A stretch of 64,000 bases of DNA from Isochrysis galbana (lineage: Eukaryota > Haptophyta > Isochrysidales > Isochrysidaceae), in contig CM030940.1 of NCBI GenBank assembly GCA_018136815.1, positions 1,763,501-1,827,500 on the forward strand. Direction: 5' to 3'. Each line of letters begins with the position of its first letter. The first letter of the stretch is position 1. Of this stretch, positions 44,785 to 55,525 are shown piece after piece. The position numbers and the translations under genes were made by a program. The notes below the pieces were generated by a model, which was not told the DNA's origin, ran no database searches, and worked only from the letters and a program-made list of their open reading frames with translations.

Positions 44785-47700
44785 ATGCCCAGCTGCTCTC
44801 TCATGCCCTCCACCCTCCGCCTCTCCCTCTACAGCTCGCCTTCCACTACAGTCCCCCACCTGCTCCTGCTTGCCACGGGGCTGCACACACTCTCTCTCAC
44901 AGCTCTTCTCTGGTTCACAGCCCAGCGCCGCTGTATCTCGGCGGGCAGGCGATGCACGAAGCGTGTGCACACGATGACGTGCCCGCTGCAGCTCGCCGTC
45001 GCCGCCGTGCGCAGGAGGAGGAGACCACGCACCGAGAGGCTGCTGCGCACACCAGCCGAGGACCCGGAGGCGGGAGCGCTCACTCCAAGCGGAGGTGTCG
45101 CCGCCTCGGCTGCACTCAGGGCCACGCTCGACTCGCAGGTTCTCATCTGCAGCCTTGCGCTGCTTGTCCACCTAGTCGCGTTGGTGCTGCTGCTGCTTCC
45201 TATCCCGCACGCCGGCCCCGTCGTCGCGCTCATTTACGTCTCGCGTGGCGCGGTAGACGCCGCCGCGCTCTGCTTCAGTCGTCCGACGCTGCACCACGAG
45301 GGCATGCCACGGGCCACCTCGGCAGCATCGCTCGGCGCAGCAGAAGACGCGGCTGCCTCACGCAGGCTGCTCCGACGGTGTGTCGACTCGCTTTTCTGTC
45401 GGCAGACCGCAGTCACGCCCAGCAACGGCGGGTCGGTCGTTTTCCGCCGCTCGCCGCCAATCCTGCTGGTGATGGGCATCGTCGCGTCACTCCGGCTGTG
45501 CAGCGTGTGGGCCCCGTCTTCTGCAGGGGATAATCTATACACCCTCACACCAACCGTTGGCTCGATTCACCTCAACGCGGGCATGGGCATCGCATGTCTG
45601 CTCCTCTTCCTTGGCGCCCGGCTCAAAACGGGCCTCGCCCCGCGCCTTCGACCAATGCGAACGCACTTCCCGCGGCGGCCTGGCGGCGCCTTCGCCTCTG
45701 TAGCCTCGACGCTCGCGTCATCCGCATACCTCGTTTTCTTGGCGGCCGTCTACTTGGGCTCCTCTATCAGCTACATCGTGCTCTACCCGCTTGGCGCCTC
45801 TGCTGAGGCAATGCAGGTGGTGCAGTGGACCGCCCTGTTCGTCTACTCATGCCTGCACGCGCCCGTCCTATACCAGCACTTCTCGGCCCAGCGCGCTGCC
45901 GCCTCAGTCGAGCTCGTCCGCATGACGCTCACCTTCCGAGGGCAGCTTGCGGCCGGGGTGCACGAGTCGCCGCCGCCACTGCTCGCTGCCGCCGTCTTGC
46001 CACCGCTCCTTCCTGCTACTGCGGGCGCCCCACAGCCGGGCCACGCGACATCAGCAACGGCCGGCCAGGCTGTGCGCTCAGATGTCACGACTACACCGGA
46101 TGGCACAGGCAGGTCAGAGACGCCACCGCCACGAGTAGGTGTCTGCGCCAGCGGCTCAGTAGGTGGCGCCCCAGGCTCCATGCATGAAACGCCTTTTGGA
46201 TCTGTGCTCGGTTCGGTAGCCGATACCTTGGACGGGGCCGAGGATGGACTGGTGAGCAAGCCTGCCACTGAGCCTTGGAGCTCGCGTGCCAAGAGCTAGA
46301 GTGCACGCGCCGGACCGAGGGGAAGGGTTACGGACGCCCCCTGCTGAGCCGAATCTTGCCTGCAAGGCGGTGTAGCCGCGCCGGGCCGGGCACACATTCC
46401 CTGCTGACACGAGAGTCATCCATCCCGTGCCCATCCTGCGCCTGTGCAGCATGTTGCCATCATTGGCTCCCTTTACACCAGCGGCTACGCGACCAATGCT
46501 TCCGACCCTGAAGGCTACATGCCGCCCTGGCGTCGCCAGCCGCCGTGTCCCTCGGCGCTCCGGCTTTCGATGTCTCTTCCGACTGGGATTGCGACGATCA
46601 ACGAGGCGGAATTACGGTATGGAAAGAAGCTAGGAGCGGGCGGTTTTGCCGACGTGTATTGTGCCACGTGGGTGACAGGCCTGCTCGAGGAAGGGGGGCG
46701 CGATGCGGCTGAGCAGCGCGAGCAAAGAGATGCGGGTGAAGAGGCGAGCGAGCAGCTAGCCAGTCGCGATGGCGAGGTGAGTACGTCGCGCGCTTCCTCC
46801 ACTGACGAAGAGGCGCCAGACACTGCCATGGCAGCGAGCTACGTTGGTATGAGCACGGAAACAAGTGTGGCAGGGGGCTCTTCACTGGCACCACGACGAG
46901 CGAGGCGTCTCGCTGTGCAAAGGGCAGCACGACCTTCAAAACTCTTTGTTGCGGTGAAGCGCCTGCATTCGGCTCCAGAGGACGCGCCGCTCATGGCCGC
47001 CTTTTGCCACGAGATCGGGCTTATGAAGCGTCTGGACCATCCAAACGTCCTGGCGCTCTACGGCGTCACCGTCTCGCCAGGTGATCCGCGCGCTTGCCCC
47101 CCCCCCCCCCCCCCCCTCCGACCTGTCTCACGCTCGCCCTCACTTTGTTCGCTGGTCGCCGCTCCTGGCGACCGCGGCACGCTCTTGCGCCATGCCACCT
47201 TTGCTGCACTTATGAGGGCCATGTCATCTCAGTACGGCCGATGGCACAAGGCGCGCAGTGCGTTGGAGTCGCCTGATCAGCGTCACGCACCTCCTTCGCC
47301 TACTCCTTCAGATGGCTCTCTCGGCATCGTGACTGAACTTGCCCCACGCGCCTCGCTTTTCCACTTTCTCCATCCCGGTGGAGCCATTACAGGAGACCCT
47401 CCCGCGGTGCCGCTCGCGTGGCGCTTCTTGCAAGGAGCTGCTGCGGGGATGGTGCGCATGCGCCAAGATGTCGCCTCCTGGGTTGCTACGCGCACTTCGC
47501 GGCGATTCCATGGTAGCCTGCTTGGCCCGATGATACCCACCATGTCCCCTCCACTCCACAATCGCTCATGCAGGCGTACCTTCACTCGCTCTCCCCGCCC
47601 ATCATTCATCGCGACCTGAAGTCGCAGAATCTCCTCATCACGAACGATTGGAGCGTCAAAGTCGCGGATTTCGGGCTTGCGAGAGAGTATCAGCGGCAAA

Positions 47701-48429
47701 CAGCCACCATGTCCCGCGTCGGGTCCGTGCAGTGGGCGGCACCCGAAGTGCTTCTTGGGGGCGACTATTCGCACAAGTGTGATATCTGGTGTGACGCCCA
47801 ACCGCGTTGTATTGTCCCATGGCTATGTACGCAGCACGGCGAGCGCTTCGCCTGTCGGTGGCCAAGCTGCCCTTAGATACTACCTAAAGGGCGCTGGTCT
47901 ACATGCTACGCACACTTGCGCACTTTTTCTCATACTTTGCGGCGTGCCTTTGCATCCCCTGAGCAGGTCGTTCGGCGTTGTTGCATGGGAGCTAGCGACT
48001 GCGGCCGTGCCTTTTCACGGCCTTGCGCCTCTGCGGATCGCTGCAGCTGTAGCTCTCGAGGGCATGCGCCTTCCTGTGCCTACTGCAGCACCTCGTACTT
48101 TCCTCCGGCTCATGGCGCGGTGCTGGGCAGAGGAGCCGGTGCGGCGCCCGGAATTCGATAAGGTTGTCGAGGAACTGAGTGACATCCATGACTTGGCTGC
48201 AGCCGCGGCTGCGGCCGAGCAATTGTTGCCGCCGCGCCGAACAGTGGGGGGCGGCGGCCGGGGAGAAGGAGCAACTGTCACTACGGCAAGGAACGAAGGC
48301 GCGGGTGTGGATGGTAAGAGTTCGGCAGGTGCGACGCACTTGACGCTTGCGCAGCTCAGCAGTGGTACTGGCAGCGGCGCCCCTGACATTCTTGCAACCA
48401 CTTTATCGCAACCAAGCTCGTCGCAATGA
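44785..48429 (+). CDS. Multi-TM receptor fused to a TKL-type kinase
   Basis: Four exons, 44785..46251, 46450..47451, 47574..47788 and 47967..48429, join in frame (about 1,048 residues) with GT-AG introns. Residues 1-490 hold about seven hydrophobic helices, including VPHLLLLATGLHTLSLTALL, LICSLALLVHLVALVLLLLP, AYLVFLAAVYLGSSISYIVL and a last one near VQWTALFVYSCLHAPVLY, then a Pro/Thr-rich linker. The kinase domain has GAGGFADVY, VAVKRL, the alpha-C Glu, HRDLKSQNLL, DFGLA and AAPEVL, so all catalytic residues are present. HRDLKSQN and the overall pattern indicate the TKL (Raf/MLK-like) group. It is inferred to be a surface receptor with an intracellular Ser/Thr kinase. An unusual C-rich insertion lies between beta-4 and beta-5 (47,090-47,290), where I may have missed an intron. 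The start is the first ATG after the upstream CT tract and is uncertain. Confidence 0.8.
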
Positions 48430-49000
48430 TTGCGAGGCCCCGCCACAGCAATCCTAGATGCCGCCGTCGGAAATCTCGGAGCTAGCCCCTCGTCTGATGG
48501 TTGGGAGCATCCGGAAGTTAATTCAATCGGTGCAGGCGTGCAGGCATACCGCACCCCATTCTCGTCATTTGAGTGCAACCTGGTAACCATGAGTTGGAAA
48601 CTTGCTTTAACTGGAATATTGATTTCTCCCCACAAATCGCTTCTTCCTCCGTGCTATGTTCTCGTGCGTGGCCGCCGGCTGCAGGCGACGTTGGGGTATA
48701 CTCTTGTTGTATGTGTTTTATTCATATATAGTCTTTTGGAGGAGGAAGAGCCGACCTATTCTTGTTACAGTAATAGGCGGGCCTCATCTCCATACCATGT
48801 CCGCGCGCACAGCACTAACTATTTAATATTTGAGATTATACTGGTATCTTGTATAACGAGAGGCTCAATGCCGCTACTGCCACGGTACCTTGGCTACCCT
48901 TGCACCAATCCTGCCAAGCCACGACACACATGACCGCACCGCTCTAGAGCACAAGGCACCAAGCACTAAGTACAAGTACGCTTGCATTTAATGAATATCT
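48430..49000. other. 3' flank of the receptor kinase, no gene seen
   Basis: A/T-richer DNA with no supported frame. TTTTATTCATATATAG at about 48,716 could be near a polyadenylation site. Confidence 0.4.
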
Positions 49001-49047
49001 CAGACCAAAAGCGTTCAATTATCCCCATCCCTGCTAACACCTTTCGT
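49001..49047 (+). repeat. 46-bp sequence shared with 31.6 kb
   Basis: CAGACCAAAAGCGTTCAATT and the following 26 bases match the reverse complement of 31,591-31,637 with about two differences, and similarity stops sharply on both sides. It lies 190 bp upstream of a truncated LINE copy. Confidence 0.75.
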
Positions 49048-49237
49048 TGTCACCTGGAGGTTACTGTCGCATCCGCGATCGACCTTTTTGTTTTAGAAGT
49101 TGTTTGCGTTTCTATAATAATAAAACAACTGAGCGTTAGTACCACTACTCCCACTAGCCCGGCGGTACTATCACGACACTCCTCAGCGCACTTGCCCGCA
49201 CGCCCTGGAGTGATGATACAGACACATACACATATGC

Positions 49238-50344
49238 ATGGAGCGCGTGGTACACTTCGCCTCGCGCCTCCAAGACGAAGCGAGAGAGGCCCCGCCACCC
49301 GACCTGGCCTCCACGCCGGCTCGACCCAAGACGCCGAGCGACACACCATCGATCGAAGATACACCTAGAGAAACCAGGGTTTCCGAGAGCGACACCTACA
49401 TAACTAGAATGAACAATATATGGATATATACAAACACTAACTATCTAGGCGAAACTACGGACACAACCGAAGTAGCAAAACCGGGCGAGGAAAAACACTA
49501 CCACACCCCCGCTAAATGGGGAGACGGGCTGAAAGGCCCAAAACACCTAGAATACCCCTTAGCGGACGAGTACACACTCGGCGAGAAGACGCAGCTAGAC
49601 GAAGCCTCCGTGTCAGACATAACGCGGGAGATCTTACAGAACCGCCCCCGGGCCAAACCTCAGCCAGCACGCGAAGCATGGACTAGAAAATTAGAACTAA
49701 CGCACGACGAGTGGAAGCACGTGGCAAAACTCTACACTCATCCCCTGCTGAAACACACCGACAAACACCCTCACTTTAAACACATTACTCACAGAAGAAT
49801 CGGCACACGCAACCGATTCGCGGCGGCGACCACCGCAAAATGTAGGCTATGCGGAAAACACCGCGAGAACTCAACACACCTGGCTAGGTGCCCCTCCACA
49901 CTTCAGATCTTACAAACCATAGAGGCCGTAGCGGGATACACCCCCGCGAAAAACAGATCGTTAGCCCAGAAGACCAAAGACAGACTCTTCGCATACCCGA
50001 ACTCGCCGACGCCAGACAGCCTGAAAGCCTTATACCTCATAGCATGGAGATACATAATAAGCGACTTCTACAGAGTAGAATTCGACCATTACACCTTCCA
50101 CCACGTGCCGGTCATCGAAAAGACTCTGATCAGGTTCACGGTCCTCGTGAGGGGCTTTGAACCTCCGGACGGAATCTCGACCGCTCGGACGAACAAGGCT
50201 TCCCAAGGCAGGAAACCGAAGATCAAGTCGCCACGAGAACTCAGCACCCCCATCTTTACGAATAACGACAAAGGAGCTCTAGTCATGAATACGAACCTGT
50301 CCCTAATAGCACAAGCGCTCAGCATAGCGGAGCGGCTAGCCTGA
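49238..50344 (+). mobile_element. 5'-truncated LINE, C-terminal ORF intact
   Basis: An open frame of 368 codons corresponds to the C-terminal quarter of the 25-30 kb LINE protein. KHYHTPAKWGDGLKGPKHLEYPLADEY aligns with YTPLKWGRAYDGPAETAYPIPQEY. The zinc finger is CRLCGKHRENSTHLARC, and LIAWRYIISDFYRVEF matches LAWRYILTDFYNIQY. Sequences differ enough to mark a separate subfamily. The frame is open throughout, so the copy is fairly young, or the tail is under constraint. Confidence 0.85.
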
Positions 50345-50671
50345 ACTGTAAAAGCCCGCCGAGACCCACGCCCTACCGGACAGATGCCCATAGCTACAGC
50401 TACTCTGGACTACAGACTCCCAACACTCAACACCTAGAGGAAAACATGCAACAACCGGTAGCCCGATGGCGCAAGAGGAAGTAGCGAGGAAAGCCATCGG
50501 GTATCGGTACACACCGCCTGCCACCGGAAACCTACTGCACCCAGCCCCTAGGTAGAGCACGAGGGGACGAGCCGCAAGGCAGGTGGAGGGGGGATAAGGG
50601 AAGCGGGCGTGGCTGCGTAGAAGCTGTGCAGTGTCGCGCACGCGGCGAGACTATTAAGAAGTTTTTTTTTC
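50345..50671 (+). repeat. LINE subfamily 2 3' UTR with paired stem
   Basis: Matches 53,550-53,790. CCCGATGGC (50,463-50,471) pairs perfectly with GCCATCGGG (50,493-50,501). The second copy keeps eight of the nine pairs although the loop has changed. It is followed by TAGAGCACGAGGGG.CGAGCC and GGGCGTGGCTGC, and ends CTATTAAGAAG plus a T-run. The structure is a good candidate for the RT recognition element. Confidence 0.75.
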
Positions 50672-50800
50672 TTCCTGCCGTCGGCCGAGGAGAGGCGGAC
50701 GGAGAGAGAGATAGAGAGAGAGTCTCGCAGAGCGACTGCAGAACGAGAAGTCGAAGTCACGCCGTCTTATTACCTTAACCGAGCGAAAGCGGAGCAACGC
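50672..50800 (+). mobile_element. Family R3 element fragment, copy 2
   Basis: Almost identical to 7,186-7,290 from CTGCCGTCGGCCGAGG to TTATTACCTTAA. The LINE tail ends at its first base, so the LINE inserted at the edge of this element or the two are fused. Confidence 0.6.
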
Positions 50801-50815
50801 AAACGCCAACGCGAA

Positions 50816-51112
50816 GTGAGCAACGCCATGGACTACAGGGCCCTTATGGGCCTTGGTTGGAGCGGCGGCACCATGCCGCCGATTCATGGCGGGCGAATGC
50901 AAGAACAATCGCATGAAAGGGCGGCAAATCGTCCAATCAATGCTCTTCCAGCCACGACATCCCCGGATGTTGGTTGGGAAAAGGACCCCGCAACGGGCAA
51001 ACAACATTGTATGGTAAAATGCAATCTTAAACCAAATAAGGCTTATCTAGGATACTGCGTAAACGGAGCTAGTTGCCTGTGTCCAGGCCTGTTCTGCGTA
51101 GGTTCTGCTTAG
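50816..51112 (+). CDS. Short Cys-containing ORF in an R3 context
   Basis: 98 codons starting GTG (internal ATG at 50,828), ending HCMVKCNLKPNKAYLGYCVNG and CLCPGLFCVGSA. The frame is also open upstream through the R3 segment (YYLNRAKAEQRKRQRE), so it probably continues the R3 protein. I do not recognise it. The Cys spacing is not a known zinc knuckle. Confidence 0.35.
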   Translation: MSNAMDYRALMGLGWSGGTMPPIHGGRMQEQSHERAANRPINALPATTSPDVGWEKDPATGKQHCMVKCNLKPNKAYLGYCVNGASCLCPGLFCVGSA

Positions 51113-51115
51113 CCT

Positions 51116-52299
51116 GGTTAGGGTTTCGTTGCCTTCCCGCGTTTGGCGTTCGCGTTGGCGTTCGGAAACTTCCTCTCACATTCCCTAGGTCCGCTACCCT
51201 TGGCTCGTAGGGCCTTGCTTCTTTCTTCTCGGTCAAGGTTTTTGGCGAGCGAGTCGGTTGCTCTAGCCGCTCGAGATTTGAGGTTTAATTTGCCATCTCT
51301 CCCCTTGGAGATCACTGTAGGTTCGCTTCTTAGGTGAGGGAATCTTCCCCTTGATGCAAGTTACATGCAAGCCTTGACCCCTTTGGTGTTTCTTCCCCTT
51401 GGTTGCTACTCAGGGTTGTTCGTTAGAAGCGTCTAGAAGGTTCACGCTCAACGGCAAGATTTCCTCTGTCGTGAAGATATCTCGTTGCGATCTGTATCCG
51501 AAGTGATCGCCGTGGTCGCGCGACATGACGCTCCCCTTCGGACTCTCCGCTACGTTGGAAGTTACAACGGAGACACGCTCCGGCCGTCGCTGCGGAGTCT
51601 CTCTCTCTCTCTCTCTCGCTCTCTCTCTCCGTCTCTCGCGACGTGTTTGGGTTATCGGTGATTTGGGGTCGCGGTTGCTTGATAATTTGCTTGGTTTGGG
51701 TGAATGATGAGGGAAATGGTGGCGCGAGGGCGGGTGGGGTGGGGTGGGATGGGGGTGTGGGGTGGGGGGGAGGTGGGGGAATCCACCGTAAAAGGGAGAA
51801 ATGGGTGGGACGATGCGTACAAATAGGTTGCCGCGTCAAGCTTCCGAATTTGTGCTCAAAGGGCCCACGGGTGCTCTCGTCTTCTATTTCCAGCGTCGCC
51901 TTCCATGTTTGGTTTCTCGGTTAACTTGGGTTCCTCTCGCCTCGTTGTTCTAATTCCGGGTTTCTTCTATTTCGGTTGATTTGTTCGCGGATTTCTCCTA
52001 TTTCGGTTGCTTTGTTCTCCTTCCATGCCGCTCGTCGAGACGACTCGAATTTAGTCGGGGAGTGTCGTATTCCATACGATGACAGACTTTTACTTCTAAC
52101 CGGTGGTTTATTTTAAGCCTCAAGGTCTCGTCGGCGACATTCTACCCCTTCTCTTACTTTCTTTCGATGTCATCAAACGTTCCACGACTGTCTTCCGTCT
52201 TCTCTTCATGCATCGGTTGTAGTCTTCCGTCTTCTCTTCGTATATCGGCGGTAGCTCCACAGCGAGGTCTGCTCTCGTTGTTCCGACTTCTCTGTTTCG
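51116..52299. other. Probable mobile-element leader
   Basis: No gene is supported. A CT tract lies at 51,598-51,632 and G/T-rich DNA at 51,720-51,780. It leads without a break into the R2 leader, so it may be the 5' part or LTR of that element. Confidence 0.4.
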
Positions 52300-52735
52300 C
52301 ATGTCTGTGCGCCGATGAGTTGCCTTGGTGCCGACGCTTGACAGTCCGCCCTGAGTGTGGTTAGTTTTCGCCCTGTTTGGTTTAGTTCGTGTGTGTCTGT
52401 GTGACGAGGGGTCTTTTTGAGTCCCTGCGTTGTAGTCTCTCGTGTCTACCTTGGACCTAAGAAGCTCTCATTCTCCTTCTCTCTCTTCCTCTAGCTCGCT
52501 AGCTAGCCTCGGCCCTACCCTCCAACGCCGCGCGTTGTGAGCCTCCGAACCTCCGTCTCTCTTCTCGTCCCTCGCACTCGATGGTAGAAGCTGTCAGACC
52601 CGACTTCTACTATGACCTCTCAGACATATTCCCGCAAGCAACCACCTACGACTCCTTCACGGCCGCGTCAGCTGCCGGCTCGATCGAACGGCCCTCTGCC
52701 CACGAGCCAGTAGTCATCGCGTGTTCGACAACGAC
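52300..52735 (+). mobile_element. Family R2 5' leader and ORF start, copy 2
   Basis: Matches 7,845-8,275 in reverse. The ATG at 52,580 begins MVEAVRPDFYYDLSD and continues FPQATTYDSFTAASAAGSIE in one frame, so this copy is intact where copy 1 is frameshifted. Coding similarity stops at about 52,735, where a satellite-like array begins. Confidence 0.6.
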
Positions 52736-52754
52736 ACGAGTTCCCCCGCGGAAA

Positions 52755-53125
52755 GAGTGAACGCACGGCGTGCACCTTCCTGGAAGTTGCTATGCGCACG
52801 CACGGCGCCCCCGCGGGGGGGGGGCCGATGCACATCGCGCCGTGCCCACGCACGGCGTGCACAATGTGATTGCAAGTCATCACACGTGCTGCGCAACGAA
52901 ACATCTCTGATATGGCTACTTTACGTAAATGTGGGGTACGCATAGGGAAAAAGTTGGCACGCGCACGCACGGCGCCCCCGCGGGGGGGCCGATGCACATC
53001 GCGCCGTGCCCACGCACGTGATTGCAAGTCATCACACAAACATCTCTTATATGGCTACTTTACGTAAACGGCGTCTCCGGGGGGGGGGGCGATGCACATC
53101 GCGCCGTGCCCATAATTACAAGTAA
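52755..53125. repeat. Satellite-like array with hairpins
   Basis: Three diverged units share GATGCACATCGCGCCGTGCC (about 52,828, 52,992 and 53,091) and AAGT.ATCACA. The first two also share GGCTACTTTACGTAAA. Within units, GCACGGCG and CGCCGTGC form an inverted repeat around a G-run. The unit length shrinks from about 165 to 105 bp. Confidence 0.7.
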
Positions 53126-53429
53126 TCACAAGTGCCATGGGCAAATAATGTAGTTGTCCACGCCCTTATATCCATCGTAGTGTTGCCATGTCACGGGTAA
53201 AAAACTTTTCGCACACACCCTAAGTTGTTACGCTAGTCTGCATTTAATTTTAAAATAACGCTATATACAACTGTGGACATTCGATCGCTCAATTCGACTG
53301 ATGTCCCACAATTGACGGAACGACACCTAGACGCGAGACGCCCTCGTGAAGAGCGCGAAGCGCGAATCTGGCCCTGATTTCACAAGCGCTAGACGTGGAC
53401 GTGGGTCTCAGTGCTGGCTGGGGGAACCG
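53126..53429. other. Intergenic DNA, nothing recognised
   Basis: A/T-richer sequence without supported frames. Confidence 0.4.
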
Positions 53430-53788
53430 GACATGGCGGAAAGACTCGCGTAACTACAACAACGCCCCCCACCCCTAACCTACCCGACCCACGAGCCCCG
53501 GAAACCATGAGGCCCCAAAAAACCCGACACAAAGACAAACTACAAAAAGGAAACACGAAACAGCCGGTAGCCCGATGGCGCAGGAGGGAGTGTAGGACTA
53601 GACCATCGGGGATCGGTTCACGCCGCCTGTCACCGGAAGCCCCGTAAGCCGAGCCCCTAAGTAGAGCACGAGGGGGCGAGCCGGCGAGCCGCAAGGCAGG
53701 TGGAAGGAGTGATAAGGGATGCGGGCGTGGCTGCAGAATGAACGTCCAGGGTTGCGCGCGCGACGAGATCACTAAGAATTTTTTTCAC
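53430..53788 (+). repeat. LINE subfamily 2 3' UTR, second copy
   Basis: CCGGTAGCCCGATGG and CCATCGGGG form the same stem as at 50,463-50,501. TAGAGCACGAGGGGGCGAGCC and GGGCGTGGCTGC follow, and the copy ends CACTAAGAA plus a T-run. The insertion retains only the 3' UTR. Confidence 0.7.
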
Positions 53789-54061
53789 CCATAACCCTCG
53801 ACACCTGCCATTCCGGCTCTTCCGGTTTCCCCCAGCCAGCATTGAGATACACGCACACATGCACCACATATAGTACCATATTACCATATTCAGTGGTACA
53901 CCATATCGGTCTAGGAAAGGGATTGGAGGGTACCTCCTCACGATGCGCCCCCAACTCTGGGTAGACTAGGTCTTCTCTCAGACTCTTCCACTGCCTGTCC
54001 ACTTCGCCTTCCACAGTATCATAAACAAGGCTCGAAAGTTGCGCTTCATAATTATCTCATT
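53789..54061. other. Intergenic DNA, nothing recognised
   Basis: The 3' flank of the following minus-strand gene. No supported frames. Confidence 0.4.
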
Positions 54062-54935
54062 TCAACCATTGTCAACCACCTTGCGCTTCCTCGACTTGAG
54101 GCTATTCTGCGCAATTCGCAACTTCGCGACGAGCTGAGCTGCAGGAAGGTACGCTAGGCTGGCACTTCCGCCGTGTTCGCCTTTCGATTGGTAGGCAAAA
54201 TAAAAGAAGGGCTGGTAAGGCACTCCAGCAAGTCGACTGAGAATTGCGGGTGAGGCACTCTTCCCGTATTTGCGTTGTACTTTGGCGATTTCCTCGCGCA
54301 CTGCGCTCGGTGACTGAGGAATGAAATCGTCTTCGAGACACACACCCGAAATATCAGGCAAATCTAAGACGCAAATAGGTCCGATGGGAGGGCGCTTATT
54401 TGTTTTATCGCTGTAATAAGCCTCTGTATCTTTGGCGCGTTCCTTTGCCAAGGACCTGTCGCCCCGCTTTGCCTCGCAGAAGAAGAAAAAGGCTGCAGTC
54501 CAGAATGTGATGCTTTCGGTTGCACTTTGCGGCGGGTTCTTGTAGCCATTTCTCATGAATTTGCCTGAGGTGTGATTCTTTGCACGTTACCTATCCGAGT
54601 TTACCGCTTCCCTCCCAATTTGAGATGGCATGGGGCTGTGAAGTCCAAAGGCCGAGCTGCGCCCCAGGAACAAACAAGGATGTGGATACGCGCGCAATGG
54701 GTAGCCTAGACGCAGGTTCCACGGTGACACGGTACGCCAGCATGTGCTATCGTGCGGGAGTAGCAGGCGTACCGAATGAGATCTCGTTGACGCCGAGGAG
54801 TTTGCAGAGCTCCTCTCGCGAGATGTTGGTCTCCGCCATCAACGCACTCAGCTTGAAGCGCAGCTGGGCTGGCGTGAGCTGGGTGCCCAAGCAGTCGAAC
54901 TCATCGACCCACTCCTCTGGATAGTTGTGCGGCAT
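54062..54935 (-). CDS. DUF7726-like helical protein
   Basis: Two exons, 54935..54773 and 54564..54062, join in phase 1 by a GT-AG intron and give 221 residues. The join reads LTPAQLRFKLSALMAETNIS, REELCKLLGVNEISFGKFM, then SITFWTAAFFFFCEA. This resembles the helical DUF7726-type domain found repeatedly in fungal and protist proteins (R.KI..F...g.m....F...lgVs...Y..Fm...G......Y..a..FF). The C-terminal half has a second, looser copy (ILSRLAGVPYQPFFYFAYQS) and a basic end SRKRKVV that could be a nuclear signal. Function is unknown. The ATG lies next to a possible acceptor (TTCTAAG), so an upstream exon is possible. A long sense-strand CT tract is 300 bp upstream. Confidence 0.6.
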
Positions 54936-55229
54936 CGACCAATGCCACTTAGAAGGGAAATGGGGGTGGTGGGGGGCGTGGGGGGATGAGGGAATAGAAT
55001 GGGACGGAGGGTGTGAGGACGGAGACCAGATGAGTGAAAAAGAGAAGAGGGAAGCGGAGGATATCTTATAGTAATATGGCGGGATGGTGAAAGAAGACGA
55101 GGGTGAGGAGGAGGAGGAGAACAGAATAGAAGAGGAGGAGGGAGAAGGAAGAGGGGGAGATGACCCACTCTATAACGAAAAGACGAACGAGAAGAGAGAG
55201 AAAAGAGTCGTCAAGAGGATTGAGTTGAG

Positions 55230-55415
<186 letters not shown>

Positions 55416-55499
55416 CGCGGGAAAACAGCCGTAGGAAGGCTGAGGATGCAAGTAGCGTTTACTAGAAAAACCAGGGAGCAAGGCGGCACGCAGGACGAG

Positions 55500-55525
55500 A
55501 GGAAAAAAAAACTTCTTAAGGTGGT
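55500..55525 (-). repeat. LINE-type 3' terminus on the minus strand
   Basis: The reverse complement reads CCTTAAGAAG then a T-run, the same terminus as the other LINE copies. Confidence 0.5.

Noticed and set aside
49230-49245. ATGGAGCGCG near 49,236 as another family X end
   Set aside because: No inverted repeat and no GTTG word beside it. The sequence starts a LINE-derived frame.
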